A DNA stretch of 64,000 bases from Bisporella sp. PMI_857 (Eukaryota; Ascomycota; Leotiomycetes; Helotiales; Helotiaceae): assembly GCA_021307315.1 (NCBI GenBank), contig JAJSPD010000011.1:558001-622000 (forward strand). Reading direction: 5' to 3'. Each line of letters starts with the position of its first letter. Position 1 is the first letter of the stretch. The notes beneath the pieces were generated by a model, which was given only the letters and a program-made list of their open reading frames with translations, was not told the origin of the DNA and did no database searches. The position numbers were made by a program, and so were the translations under genes. Of the stretch, positions 49,234 through 59,123 are shown one piece after another.

Positions 49234-51237
49234 TTATATCAATCGTATCTCCTCGTCTACCTCTTCGGGCGACACCTCCTTGTATGCTACGCCATTTGCG
49301 AAATCATGAACATACGCCGTACCAACATACATGTATTTATTCCCAGTAGGTCTCAGGACGTAAGATTTTCTTCCACCCGCCAGCAGCGCAATAACGTCGC
49401 CCCTCCGAGCCTGTGCCGCAACGTTACAGAATCGGCCATCCTCGGTTATGGAGATTGAACGGTCGTACATTGTCAGCCTTCTAAAGACCGCACTGCTAAT
49501 CCTAAACTCATTTCTAGTTAAGGGGCTCCAAAATTCCTCTGGCACAATATTTTTGGAACTCTTTAAGAGCTTATGGAGTGTTGGCAATAGTTGTGACACC
49601 ATGTCACGGAAAGAAGATTCGTGCTCCGCGTGGCCGGCCGTCAACTTAGCTAGTCGTATAGCAACGTTCCTGCAGAGATACCAGAGATAAGTAGAGGCGT
49701 CAGCGGGACCAGGTAAGGACCATGATGGATCAGCAATAAGCGCGTAAAGGAGTTGGCTCGGGATATCTGAGCTAAGTTGAACTTCGTTAAATATTGCCGC
49801 GATAGCTTGGAGTATTTGTTCGCGCACTTGGATATGTGCAGAGGTGTCCCGTGCTCCGATGACGGAGTCTATTCCGTTTGTGACAAAGCGAACTTTATCA
49901 ATCACACGCCCTCTAATAACCATGACTTTGTTTTGATCTTCAAAGCAAAGTTCAACACGCGTAGATGGGTGCGGATAGTGTGGAGCAACACCGCTTCCTT
50001 GGGGAGCGGAGCCAGTATACGACCACGACGGAAGATTGGCGTGAGGTTGTGCTATCTGACCGCTCACGTTTTCTAGTAAATAAAGGTCCTGACTTAGGTA
50101 AATGCGAGTCGAAACGTCCAAAAATAAGTCCTCTTGCGTTACCATATAATCTGGAACGACCCCCATTTTCTCGACATCCGAGGAGACCCCCATGATTGCA
50201 TATATCTTGTCTCGCGGATCTCGACACTCTAGTGCCGCATAGAAACACAAATTAGATTGTAGACTGCCAAGCCGGTCGCCACTATCATTGTTGTAGACAT
50301 GTGACCATCGACTTCTCCATGTAAGCCACATTCGCGAGAAGACACCATCCGGATTGCCGGAGATTCCTAGTGCTGTCCACTCTCTCTCAAGTAGGACACT
50401 TGGAATAAGGCACGTGTAAAATAGTATTGGTACAGCTGCAACAGTCATCCAGTCAATTTCCCGGTGACCGCGCAACATGATAGTATCGGGACAGAGAGTG
50501 TTCTCCTGCACCATCCAAAGCCGCCGTGTCCATGCGCCATAAACAATACGCACTAGCAAAGGCCAAGCACTATTCCTATCCACTAAATCGGGTAGTCCGC
50601 GCACGGGAAGAGGACTACTATCGTGGGAGTAACTCCTGATAGATTTCGATGACATAAAATATCTGTAATTCGGCCTGAAGTGGTGATCAACGCGGTTCAA
50701 CAAATCGAGAGCGCGCAATTCCTCCTCTATGTTACTTTGGTGAGGGCCCAGATACGTTATTACTCTTGCAGCCCGACGGTAGATCTTTCTCATGAGAAAG
50801 ACTTGGTGACCCTTCTCCACAACATTGTTCTGGTTTATCGAGATCTGATCTATCCAAAAAGTTTTTGAGCTCACGTCCGGCGAGTCTCGAAGGTCCTGGA
50901 GTGCGCTGGTTAAGTTGATCGATAAAGGTATGAATCCCATAACCGCGTTTTTTTCATTGCGGACCAGTATTCGGAATGGTGTGTTGGAGCTCCCCCATTC
51001 GTAGGAAAGTGCCTGGTATCCGCCGTCGGAGACCTTGATATGTCTGATGGAACACTCCAGCCTGGATTTATTCTCGTGGAGGATGAGAACTCGAATCATA
51101 TTTTCACCCTCCAGCGGATAGTATTCATACTCATTCACTTCCGTGTTAGAGCCGTCGTCTCGGATTTCATACGTGATATCCATAGCGGATGAGACTTCAG
51201 GTCGAACGTCGTCTTCAAAATTCAAACTTTGGTCCAT
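49234..51237 (-). CDS. HET-domain protein (667 aa)
   Basis: An intact HET-6-type gene without introns. The start is the in-frame ATG at 51237 (MDQSLNFEDD); the frame is open upstream but without an ATG. The HET domain, about residues 30-230, carries GGYQALSYEWGSS, FWIDQISINQNN and VFLMRKIYRRAARVITYLG, then RRLWMVQENTL and RDPRDKIYAIMG. These are the usual blocks of the family that triggers vegetative-incompatibility cell death. The C-terminal region ends in a conserved-looking regulatory block (RRGDVIALLAGGRKSYVLRP, YVGTAYVHDF) found in many HET-6-type proteins as I recall. No repeat domain and no disabling change visible. Confidence 0.92.
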   Translation of the reverse strand: MDQSLNFEDDVRPEVSSAMDITYEIRDDGSNTEVNEYEYYPLEGENMIRVLILHENKSRLECSIRHIKVSDGGYQALSYEWGSSNTPFRILVRNEKNAVMGFIPLSINLTSALQDLRDSPDVSSKTFWIDQISINQNNVVEKGHQVFLMRKIYRRAARVITYLGPHQSNIEEELRALDLLNRVDHHFRPNYRYFMSSKSIRSYSHDSSPLPVRGLPDLVDRNSAWPLLVRIVYGAWTRRLWMVQENTLCPDTIMLRGHREIDWMTVAAVPILFYTCLIPSVLLEREWTALGISGNPDGVFSRMWLTWRSRWSHVYNNDSGDRLGSLQSNLCFYAALECRDPRDKIYAIMGVSSDVEKMGVVPDYMVTQEDLFLDVSTRIYLSQDLYLLENVSGQIAQPHANLPSWSYTGSAPQGSGVAPHYPHPSTRVELCFEDQNKVMVIRGRVIDKVRFVTNGIDSVIGARDTSAHIQVREQILQAIAAIFNEVQLSSDIPSQLLYALIADPSWSLPGPADASTYLWYLCRNVAIRLAKLTAGHAEHESSFRDMVSQLLPTLHKLLKSSKNIVPEEFWSPLTRNEFRISSAVFRRLTMYDRSISITEDGRFCNVAAQARRGDVIALLAGGRKSYVLRPTGNKYMYVGTAYVHDFANGVAYKEVSPEEVDEEIRLI

Positions 51238-51665
51238 CTCCTCATATCGATTTTCGAAAGCTGCTAAAGTCGCTGTGGATGCAGGAAGAAAGAAGAGAAA
51301 GGGCAGAAACGTCAAGGGAACTGCAGAGTTTCCACCAACAGTGCAATGTCGACAATGGGTATACTGTGTCAAGAATCAGAACTTGAAAATGAAGCTGGAA
51401 GCACTTTGCTGCACCTGTTCACCTGTCAAGGCTCAGCCTTGCTGGTGGCGTGCATTTCTGTGACGAGCCAAACCGACACCGTCAGGCGCCGGTGTCGGGT
51501 AAACCCTGTACTCACGTGCGATAGCATGCAGTCAGCAAGATGTAAGCGAGGACAGGGGGCCCATGTTGCTGGCCAAAATGGGGCTGGTGCAGCCGAAATT
51601 TTAAAACCATAGAGAGTGTCATGATGTGAAGCCGATTTCGAATCCTACTGTATGCGTCTTTTGCG
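51238..51665. other. Upstream region of HET gene
   Basis: Nothing recognisable beyond the 5' flank of the HET gene. Confidence 0.35.
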
Positions 51666-51790
51666 GGGTTACAGTTGGGCCAGGCTAGAAAAATCTTGGG
51701 CCAGGCTAGAAAATTCCTTGGCAAAAAAACTTGGCCCAGGCCAGAAATCGTTGCTTTGAGAGCTCAGCCAGGCTAGAAATCCCACCCCGG
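51666..51790. repeat. Short repeat K, tandem copies
   Basis: Four near-copies of TTGGGCCAGGCTAGAAA in the same direction within 125 bp, including CCTTGGCAAA spacers. Confidence 0.7.
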
Positions 51791-51826
51791 CATGTGCCAA
51801 GCATAAAATAAGCCACGCGGAGAAAA

Positions 51827-52029
51827 TGTCACGGCACGTAGGATAGGAGCAACGGCTCAAAGTAATACGGGTAAGAATCGAGAATAATAGAACTACAGAA
51901 CTATGGAAGTAGAAAGGGAAGCCTATATACAGGAGTTCGGATCACGTGACGTGCTACGCGAGTGTCCCCACGGGTGCCTTACAGGCCGTCAGGCCTTATA
52001 GAAGCCGTAGGCGCGCCAGCGCCGTGACA
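51827..52029. repeat. Solo LTR, family I (203 bp, TSD GAAAA)
   Basis: Perfect 9-bp inverted ends TGTCACGGC and GCCGTGACA. Flanked by GAAAA at 51822-51826 and 52030-52034. No other copy seen in the window. Confidence 0.9.
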
Positions 52030-52148
52030 GAAAACTTGCTTCGCGTTTTGTATAGCGACGCGTACAATATAACTTTTGAACTTTGAAATAAAGCGTTACA
52101 ACTTTGTATTTTTGCGTTGCTTAACTGATTCGACTACTAAAACTACTA

Positions 52149-52413
52149 CAAGTAAATTTGTAAATAAATAAATAAATAAGCTTAGTGTAAGTAAAAGCTT
52201 TTATGAATTATATTAAGCATATGCTGAACATATACTAAACATATACTAAACATATGCTACGAATATGCCAACTGTTCTGCTTATTATAATAGTCTTTTTG
52301 TAGTAAAAATAAATGCTAGGATATACTCTGCGTATGCTGAGCACATGCTTACAATATATTATATTTTACACGCTAAGCTTATGTTGTACATCTGCCAAGC
52401 ATAGTTCTAACCA
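52149..52413 (-). repeat. Dispersed repeat L, long copy
   Basis: Matches 33078-33206 at both ends, with an added interior that contains tandem CATATACTAAA/CATATGCT units (about 52215-52270). Confidence 0.6.
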
Positions 52414-52436
52414 GATTTGGTTTTTCGCTTAAGTTC

Positions 52437-52556
52437 ATCCAGGCTAGAAATGGTTCCACAAAGAGTTGAGCCAGGCTAGAAAGTTTCTTGGCGATTTGCC
52501 AAGGAAATTTCTAGCCTGGGCCAAGATTTTTCTAGCCTGGCCCAACTGGAACCCGG
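52437..52556. repeat. Foldback repeat K
   Basis: GAGCCAGGCTAGAAAG on the left mirrors TTTCTAGCCTGGGCC on the right around TTGGCGATTTGCCAA. Same family as 32803-32870. Confidence 0.7.
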
Positions 52557-52561
52557 TCTTT

Positions 52562-52828
52562 TGCTTAAATGGGCTCTCCAGCCTGCCGCCTTGGCAATAT
52601 CAATGCCAATCCTCGTACAAACCGGCGCAGTGCCATTTCCAGTCGAGATGATGCCTCTATCACAGTAATTGGCCACACCGCCGACAGGATACACGCCGCC
52701 CTCAGTCTTCGTCTTCAGAGTCAGGGGATCAACAATCACGTTCCCACGAGGATCAATCCACGACGGAGAGAGGAACGTTGTATTTGGTCTGGGGCCGGTG
52801 GCATCGATGAGTACGCTGTAATATATAG
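52562..52828 (-). pseudogene. AIF-like FAD/NAD(P) oxidoreductase, 3' fragment
   Basis: The minus strand encodes a C-terminal slice of an apoptosis-inducing-factor-type flavoprotein: VLIDATGPRPNTTFLSPSW, VIVDPLTLKTKTEG and VYPVGGVANYCDRG. The rest of the gene is absent; the left border is a family K foldback repeat, and the upstream side drops into AT-rich text. Open for its whole length but only about 88 codons, against a usual length near 400. Probably a displaced gene scrap. Confidence 0.65.
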
Positions 52829-53014
52829 CAAGCCTATAACTGGCTCAACAAAAAGCCCAAAATTAAAGCTATAAAATAACGCAACATTTCAAGTAGTTGT
52901 ATTAGTAGTTTTACAATTATTAAGGAAAACAGCCAATTGTACAAAAATGTGGAATTTTGATGGGGTATCACGTAGCCCGGGGGGAAAAATTGGCACAGGC
53001 TAACACTCCCGAGC

Positions 53015-53155
53015 TGGCGAAGAATCAACAAGTCACCACCTACAACGAGCATACTGGCACTGCGCAATATCACGGTGCTACGTGCCCAGCAGGCACCGGC
53101 TTGAGCGATTGCAAGTTATCAGAAGCAAGAAGCATCGCTTATGGGGGAGATACAG
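53015..53155 (-). repeat. LTR fragment, family B
   Basis: Same core as 29335-29475 and 44660-44867 (ACAACGAGCATACTGGCACT, GGTGCTACGTGCC). Confidence 0.6.
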
Positions 53156-53333
53156 GCAACTACAAAAAACGAAAAAAGCTACCAAAAGACGGGGCCAGAA
53201 GAGGGAAGCGCGGGGTTGCTGTTTCGCCCATAGGGGGAATAGCCGAGCAATATCATGGCGAACATTTCTTTTCAAAGAAAAGGTGCGGTTGGGGTTTCGC
53301 TGTGGGAAGAATGATTAAGCGATACAAACAATG

Positions 53334-53690
53334 TCAAGGACAGTTATGTTGGGAAGCTCTCGAAACAGCACCTTTTTCACCATCTTTCCCTGGATTATAG
53401 TGGGAGCCTGGACGATGGAGCCGTGCAGTTACAGTGTGTCATGGGATATGATTGAAGGATATAGAACAATATCAAGGACAGTCATGCTCAGTCTGCTCCC
53501 GAGACAGCGCATCCTCTCACTCACTTTCTCTCTTTCCTCAGGTTATAGTGGGAGCCTGGAAGATGGAAACATGCAGTTGCAGTTGCGGTCTTGCCATGGG
53601 AAAGAGTTGAACCATACAGACTCTCTCAAGGACAGTCATACTCAGCCTGCTCCCGGGACAGCACACCCTTCACTAGATGCACAGCTCGTG
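53334..53690 (+). repeat. Imperfect tandem repeat, about 140-165 bp units
   Basis: TCAAGGACAGTCAT...TATAGTGGGAGCCTGGAAGA recurs with starts at 53334, 53472 and 53636 (the last incomplete). Frames across it are not convincing as coding. Confidence 0.6.
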
Positions 53691-53896
53691 CCATGACACT
53701 GATGGTCCTATAGTAGTGATGAAAGCGTTTTGTTGAATCTTCACGATCACTATATTAGCGTCGCTATTATTGGATGAATTTTTCAATGAAATTACTTTAC
53801 AGGTACCTAAAACTAATATAGAGTACGAAAGTCTCATTTTTCTCGCCTCCTATCTCGATTTCTTTACAGACGCATCCAAAAAACAGAAACAGAGGT

Positions 53897-55900
53897 TCAA
53901 CGCTCTTCGTGAAGGGGCGATAGCTTCTCTTCCGCTTCGAGCTCGGTCGCGCATTTGCCAAAGAGGCTGGCTAAGTACTCTAGACGATCCCTCACATTGT
54001 CTTTGGTATGACTCCATCTGGAAGCCTGATATTTGAAAGTCGGCCTTCGCCTCTGGTCGAAGAATAATTCAAGCCGTAAAGCTGAAAGAAGATTTCTCAA
54101 AAATTAGTGGATAGTAAAACGAGTATTGAAATCGTCCCAGAAATCTTGTGATACAAATTGACTCCGAGCCGCGCACATTAAGGCCAGGTTTACTGCGTCG
54201 TCAAGTCCTTGGATACTTTCTTCCTAATCTCCTACCCTCTTCATTACGAGTATTAGCCAGACCCAAAATACACTCTCTGCATCGTACCAGGGCAGATGGA
54301 GGCCGTTATATTTTGGTTGGCATATGCTCGTTGCTATGTAATACCAAGTACCAGCGCGTTCAAGACCTGAACTAGGTTTTAATAGCTTCCAGCCTGGGCC
54401 AATCGTTTTACTTATGTCCCAATCAGTTATATATCCGAATTGGTTGTTCTCGGTGGCCATATAAGGATGCGGCCGACCCGGCCTCCGTACGGTGATATTT
54501 CGAAGAGATTGTCCCGATTTATAATGGTTGGTCGCATAAAAATGCACTCTTAATGTATCCAACACATCGCGCAGAGCCCTTAACCTTTCAATATTTGTCA
54601 TAGGCACGTCATCAGAGTGGTGCGTGGCGTCAAGATGGGTGCCACAATAAAGCATAACAATCCGAGAGTGCCGCCGCGCGATAATAGGGAAGTTTGGCCG
54701 GTCACTAAGCTAGCGAGGCCGTTTCCGCGTAACCTGATCTTCCCGCCTCTTCCTTTTACCTTTCGTGTTTTCGTTCCCACTACTCGTATTATGTGTGCTA
54801 CTCGTCTTATGCTTAGAACCACTCCGCCTTTTTGCGTAGCATTGTTGCGTAAAATCGTAATGCACGTATTGAGTAAATTTTCGCCGGATCTTGGTAGTAG
54901 TGTCAAAGGGATCTGGATCAGCTTGACGCAACAGTAGAGGGACACCGGCAACGTTTTGTAGGATTTCCAAACTGTCCTCCTCCTTCTCCCGATCAAATTT
55001 TTACCAGGAGTCTTTCACTACCAACAAGGGTTCGGATAATGGCTCAACTTGAGGTTTTGCGAAGTAGACATGCGTTTTTCTACCTACTATATAGCCTCTC
55101 GTTAGATAGGAAAAAGGTTCTTGATTGACAAGCAAACGGAAGTTCCCAAACGATAGAGGAATGTGTGATTTTTCCTCAGGAATACTGTCGTCGTTATACC
55201 CAAAGTGCGGTCGATTCAAAAACAGGATAGAGGCCACAAACCGGATAAATTTGGCTGTTTCTTGAACAATATCTGTCAGGAGAAATCTACAACCGCCAGT
55301 AGAGTCGACAATAATGGGCCTAAACTTGGTCTGCCGGACAACGACGCCGATCGCGAATCTTCGAAAAGGACAGTCTCGTATAGCTTGGACGAGGCGCACA
55401 ATCAGTCGACAAACGAGATCATCGCTCTTTTTGTCATCTCCAGAGCTCTTGTGTTCCCACAATGTTTCATAATGTCGCTATCCTTGCGCTTCCCCGGTAT
55501 TGTGAGACTCGATAGTTGCAAAGTCAGGCTTCGGAGGATACATTGAAGTATTCCCCAAGGCGGATGGTTGCACACTTTTATTACCCAAAAAGTGAATTTT
55601 TTTCTGAGGGCGATTTCGAACTATATCTTTTACAGCATTGTGGGCCAAGGCGCAAAGGATCTGCAGAACTTTATCAAAATTCTCCTGAGAGGACTTGTTC
55701 TGCCACGTAGACCATGTATTGTCGCTGTCTGCTGAGGTATAGGCCTGCAGTTTCTTCGCTACCCGCTCCCAGTCTACCTTCTTAGCCAGAGGAAACTCAG
55801 AGAGAAATTCCTTATAGAGTTGCTCGATAATATCACCTTCTTTGCAGTCCACCATATTTTTTTCTAGTTCTCTCGACAATCGTTCGGCCCTTGATCTCAT
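53897..55900 (-). pseudogene. FunK1-type protein kinase, pseudogene with in-frame stops
   Basis: One reading frame runs from the ATG at 55900 to 53897, broken only by stop codons. N-terminal FunK1 text: RSRAERLSRELEKNM and DWERVAKKLQAYTS. Middle: YLTRGYIVGRKTHVYFAKP followed by LLVVKDSW. Kinase C-lobe region: FYATNHYKSGQSLRNITV and GYITDWDISK. C-terminal part: SICQPKYNG and LHLPWYDAESVFW. Stops sit after GEAQG (TAG), VVKDSW (TAA), KRPR (TAG), KRVGD (TAG) and FTIH (TAA). Each fits a single C:G to T:A change, and the frame is never shifted. FunK1 kinases are fungal-type kinases of unknown substrate. The usual catalytic HRD is not evident; the C-lobe Asp reads TDWD. The 5' end may be cut off by the family H LTR at 55919. 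Confidence 0.85.
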
Positions 55901-55918
55901 GACGGCGTCAGGACCAAG

Positions 55919-56150
55919 TGTTGAACAGGCTAGGTCTAAGGATCATACCTAGTCTATTGTAGGCACCGGTAGGCACCTGTAGGCAACGGTAGGCAACAGT
56001 AGGTATCAGTGTGATGGCACGTGAGTATCGTACCTCTATAAGTAGAGGGATTATCTCCTGTAGTTTAGGTTCTACAACCTTCAGCAATTGATACTTGTTT
56101 GCCCTATACTCTCTGAAGGCCACGTGACTTTTTTCCTCTATGTGAACACA
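55919..56150 (+). repeat. LTR-like repeat, family H, with 10-bp VNTR
   Basis: Starts TGTTGAACAGGCTAGG. Matches 24033-24360 in reverse. At 55959-56008 it contains five tandem GTAGGCACCG-type 10-bp units, where the 24-kb copy has about one and the 41.9-kb copy three. The right end is not defined. Confidence 0.7.
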
Positions 56151-56179
56151 GCTCTTTACAGGGCTAGACTGCAAGTCGA

Positions 56180-57494
56180 CCGAGCACAATTAGGGTCGGG
56201 TGAACGTCAGGGCGGATGTCGAGGTAGGTACACTGGCTGTCCTTTTGCGCAGAAGCGGTCCGCTAATCACATGCAGATTCTCGATAATAACGACGACTTG
56301 GATAAGGCACGTGCTAGGGGTCAGGCCGAAGGCGCTTCGGTGAAGTCGATACCGGGCGTATTAAACTGGACGCGAGTCTGTATAACACCCTTCCAACCTC
56401 AGAGCTCGCCTAAGCATCGACAGAGTCTATTGATACATCTGATCCATGGTATGACGTTAAGGAGGGCCGCCATATTGAGGAGATAGCCCCGGGACTTGGG
56501 TCGCACGAGCAGCACAGCGTGCCTTCCACTCCCGCACAAGCCCAACCACTGCAAGATCAGACCCACCAGCAAGGTATCGGCAGTATCACTCGAAGCACGT
56601 CAGTGGGGTCTGCGCTCTACTCCCTCCCAAGTCCCGACAGCGGCGATGATGGATGGACAGATGAGAACATGGCTGAATTGGAGAAAGAACTGGGGTTAGC
56701 TTTAGAAGAGGAGCAAGTAAAGTCATTATCGGCAGTGCGCCAAGCTCCCTAAGTCCTTGGTCGGTCGAGGTGCCAGAGGGCGAGATCCAGAGTCGAGAAT
56801 ACAGCGAAACCACTAGTGGTAGACCAGAAAAGCTACAAGATGTTTCTCGACATGGCGCAGCTCAAGATCTTGAGGAGTGGGAGCAGCGGGAGACTCAGGT
56901 GGTGGTGGAAACACTGGGGGGAAGGGAACTAGGGGAGGAAGAGCTGGTAGGAGAAGCAGGAATGGTAGAGATGCAGCAGCAGGAGGAGCTTGCAGGACAG
57001 AACAATGAGCTCGGGCGGCCAGCTTTGGGTGATCAGCAGAACCTGGTAGAGGTAGACAACACGGGACGATTCTATGGACAAGGAAGCTACTGAGGCTCTG
57101 CCAGCAACGCAACCCGAGATCCCTGAGATCGACGAGCACCGTTTTCGACTGCGTGGGATACGAGCCCGGCAACTTCCTGGACGCCAGACAAAAACAACCC
57201 AGTACCGAGTCGTATGGGGGAATATCCAAACAGGTCGGATTCTTGGTTCAACGAAGACGACGTACGAATGTCAATGCCACAGCCGCCTTCCGAACTATAC
57301 TCTTAAAACTTGGTCCTACAGGTGGAAATGGACATTTTCCGAGTTCGCGAGATGCGCTCTAGCCGGTGCAAAGGCAGAAAATTTTTCGAGTACCTGGTCG
57401 ATGCGTGCGGTCTCGATAAGAGCACCTGGATCACTAAGGATCAATTGAGAATCTCACTCAGCCCTAAGTTGCTCGCTGAGATTAAAGGTAACTA
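56180..57494 (+). pseudogene. Decayed gene with a chromodomain-like segment, tentative
   Basis: Fragments in changing frames read in one direction: an acidic Ser-rich part (56519-56752, GWTDENMAELEKELGLALEE), a Glu/Gln-rich part (56770-57093), a segment around 57190-57290 (YRVVWG, then SWFNEDDVRMSMPQPP one frame over) and a C-terminal block (57310-57494, GRKFFEYLVDACGLDKSTW). The YRVVWG...SWFNEDD text recalls chromodomain-like modules. At least two frameshifts are needed to connect the parts. Family name unknown to me. Confidence 0.45.
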
Positions 57495-58101
57495 GTTACG
57501 CCATGAGCGTCCCCATTTTTGGAAATTTTGGATAAGTCGCTGACAGAACGCATCTCAAACGGCGTCTTCTCCATATCCCTTGAGCCGACCGGAGTCTGAG
57601 GTCTATCTCAAACTTCCAGCAACTCCGATCAACGACGGGCATCGCCATACTTCACGAGCTTCTCGTAGCCCCTCCGCTTCCATATGCCTGGCACTAGGTG
57701 GCGAGCTCGAGCGGGGGAAATGGGGAGAGAAACGACGGCACCAAGACACGACTAAAGAGATTAGCGGTTTAAAATGAGTCAGGAGTTGTGTGAGGGTGAT
57801 CGAGAGAGTGTTGTGAAGGGATTTGGAGAACTTGGATCTAAAGTAGGACTTCAGATGACAGAAGTAGTCAATGATCGTGGATGTCTCAAGAAATCAGGAC
57901 CCCAGTAATCATTCGAAATAACCAAACCCGAGTTGCCTATTTGGCATCGCTATTCGTTGCGTCCATTCAAGTAATCAAGTCCATTCGTGGTCTCGACATT
58001 GTATATAGTATGTTATCATTGAGATCCGTCCCTGCATGACCCATTAACATTCTTAGCTCTAATAGAATAGACAACTCGAAATCACATAACCAAGTCAGTT
58101 A
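57495..58101. other. No recognisable gene
   Basis: Short frames only; 3' flank of the SRPBCC gene. Confidence 0.4.
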
Positions 58102-58617
58102 CTAGTTTGTCTCCATCTCAGCCTTCAAGTCCTTATTAAAAGCCTCCCACCTCACTCTAGTACCCTCCCTCATGCCCACCAATTTTGCCACCAAGCTGTC
58201 ACCCATCATCCAACCCAAAGCCCCTGTAAAATACTCCACTTGTATGAATGTGGTATGGCCAGGTGTTGCTGAAGGTGTGAACTTGAAATAATGTGTCCCA
58301 GTAAAGATGTAAGGTATACTTGCACGCCAAGCAAATTCCTCAGGTGTGTTCTTGACGATGTTCGATTTGAAGGTTCCCATCGCTAGTTGTACTTCAATAG
58401 GTTCGTCGGGTACGAGTCGGAGTTCTGTGGATGGGGCGATGGGTGAGACTTTCTGAATAAAGCCATTTGGTGACCAATTTGGTGTTTGTGAGAAGTTGAG
58501 GAACTGAGGGAATGTTAGTTTCGAGGGATTGAATTTTGAGGGAGGACAGGATACCTTAGCGCGAACGGCGGCTGGGGGAGCAGCGATTTCAACTTTACAT
58601 TCAAGTGACCACTGCAT
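58102..58617 (-). CDS. SRPBCC (START-like) small protein, 154 aa
   Basis: Exons 58617-58555 and 58503-58102. The frame is open through the 51-bp intron, but GTATCC...CTAAC...CAG signals are clear, and removing it gives PPAAVRAKFLNFSQTPNW, the typical start of a polyketide cyclase/dehydrase-like fold. The helix-grip fold makes a hydrophobic pocket; later parts (TGTHYFKFTPSATPGHTTFI, GALGWMMGDSL, GMREGTRVRWEAFNKDLK) fit the long C-terminal helix. Many such fungal proteins are uncharacterised ligand binders. No signal peptide. Complete and undamaged. Confidence 0.82.
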   Translation of the reverse strand: MQWSLECKVEIAAPPAAVRAKVSCPPSKFNPSKLTFPQFLNFSQTPNWSPNGFIQKVSPIAPSTELRLVPDEPIEVQLAMGTFKSNIVKNTPEEFAWRASIPYIFTGTHYFKFTPSATPGHTTFIQVEYFTGALGWMMGDSLVAKLVGMREGTRVRWEAFNKDLKAEMETN

Positions 58618-59123
58618 TGTGAATTTTCTGATATTCTTGTGGATTGTGACAGAGTGAAAACGACTGTAACAGGTTTATATTTACTTCGAAGAGGAGATGT
58701 TCTCCCTTTTATCTACTTTTTGGTGGAGTCCTGGTCTCCTAATCTGTCAAATTGGCTTGGCAGAACGCAACAAATCTGTGCTGCGGCGCAGGTTCGTTAT
58801 GAAATAAGCGAGCCAATTGATACCTGGCCACCACGATTGTATTGCCTCTTTGGGAAGTCACATTACGTCAGAAGTTTGGATCAGGCATCGAATTCTTGGC
58901 AGTGGGATCATCGTACACAATTTGGACAACAAGCGCTCTTTTACGCCAGCGAACCATATCTGGCTTGAGTCGTGCTTTGATTATTTGTATCTAAGGTACC
59001 TGGACATGAGTAGGTCCAAGAATAGAAAACTACTATAGCCTCTGAACCGACTGGTTGAATGCCATTCTAATTTGCTTTGCTCCTCGCAAGGAAGCGTGGC
59101 GCAGTTCCGATTTCTTACTGGGA
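58618..59123. other. Divergent upstream region
   Basis: Lies between the starts of the SRPBCC gene (minus) and the Zn2Cys6 gene (plus). A plus frame here has no domain. It probably contains promoters for both. Confidence 0.4.

Noticed and set aside
55959..56008. 10-bp tandem units as a telomere-like or CRISPR-like array
   Set aside because: Units are contiguous without spacers and lie in an LTR copy.
57580..57777. 65-codon plus-strand frame
   Set aside because: No domain, and it overlaps decayed sequence downstream of a pseudogene.
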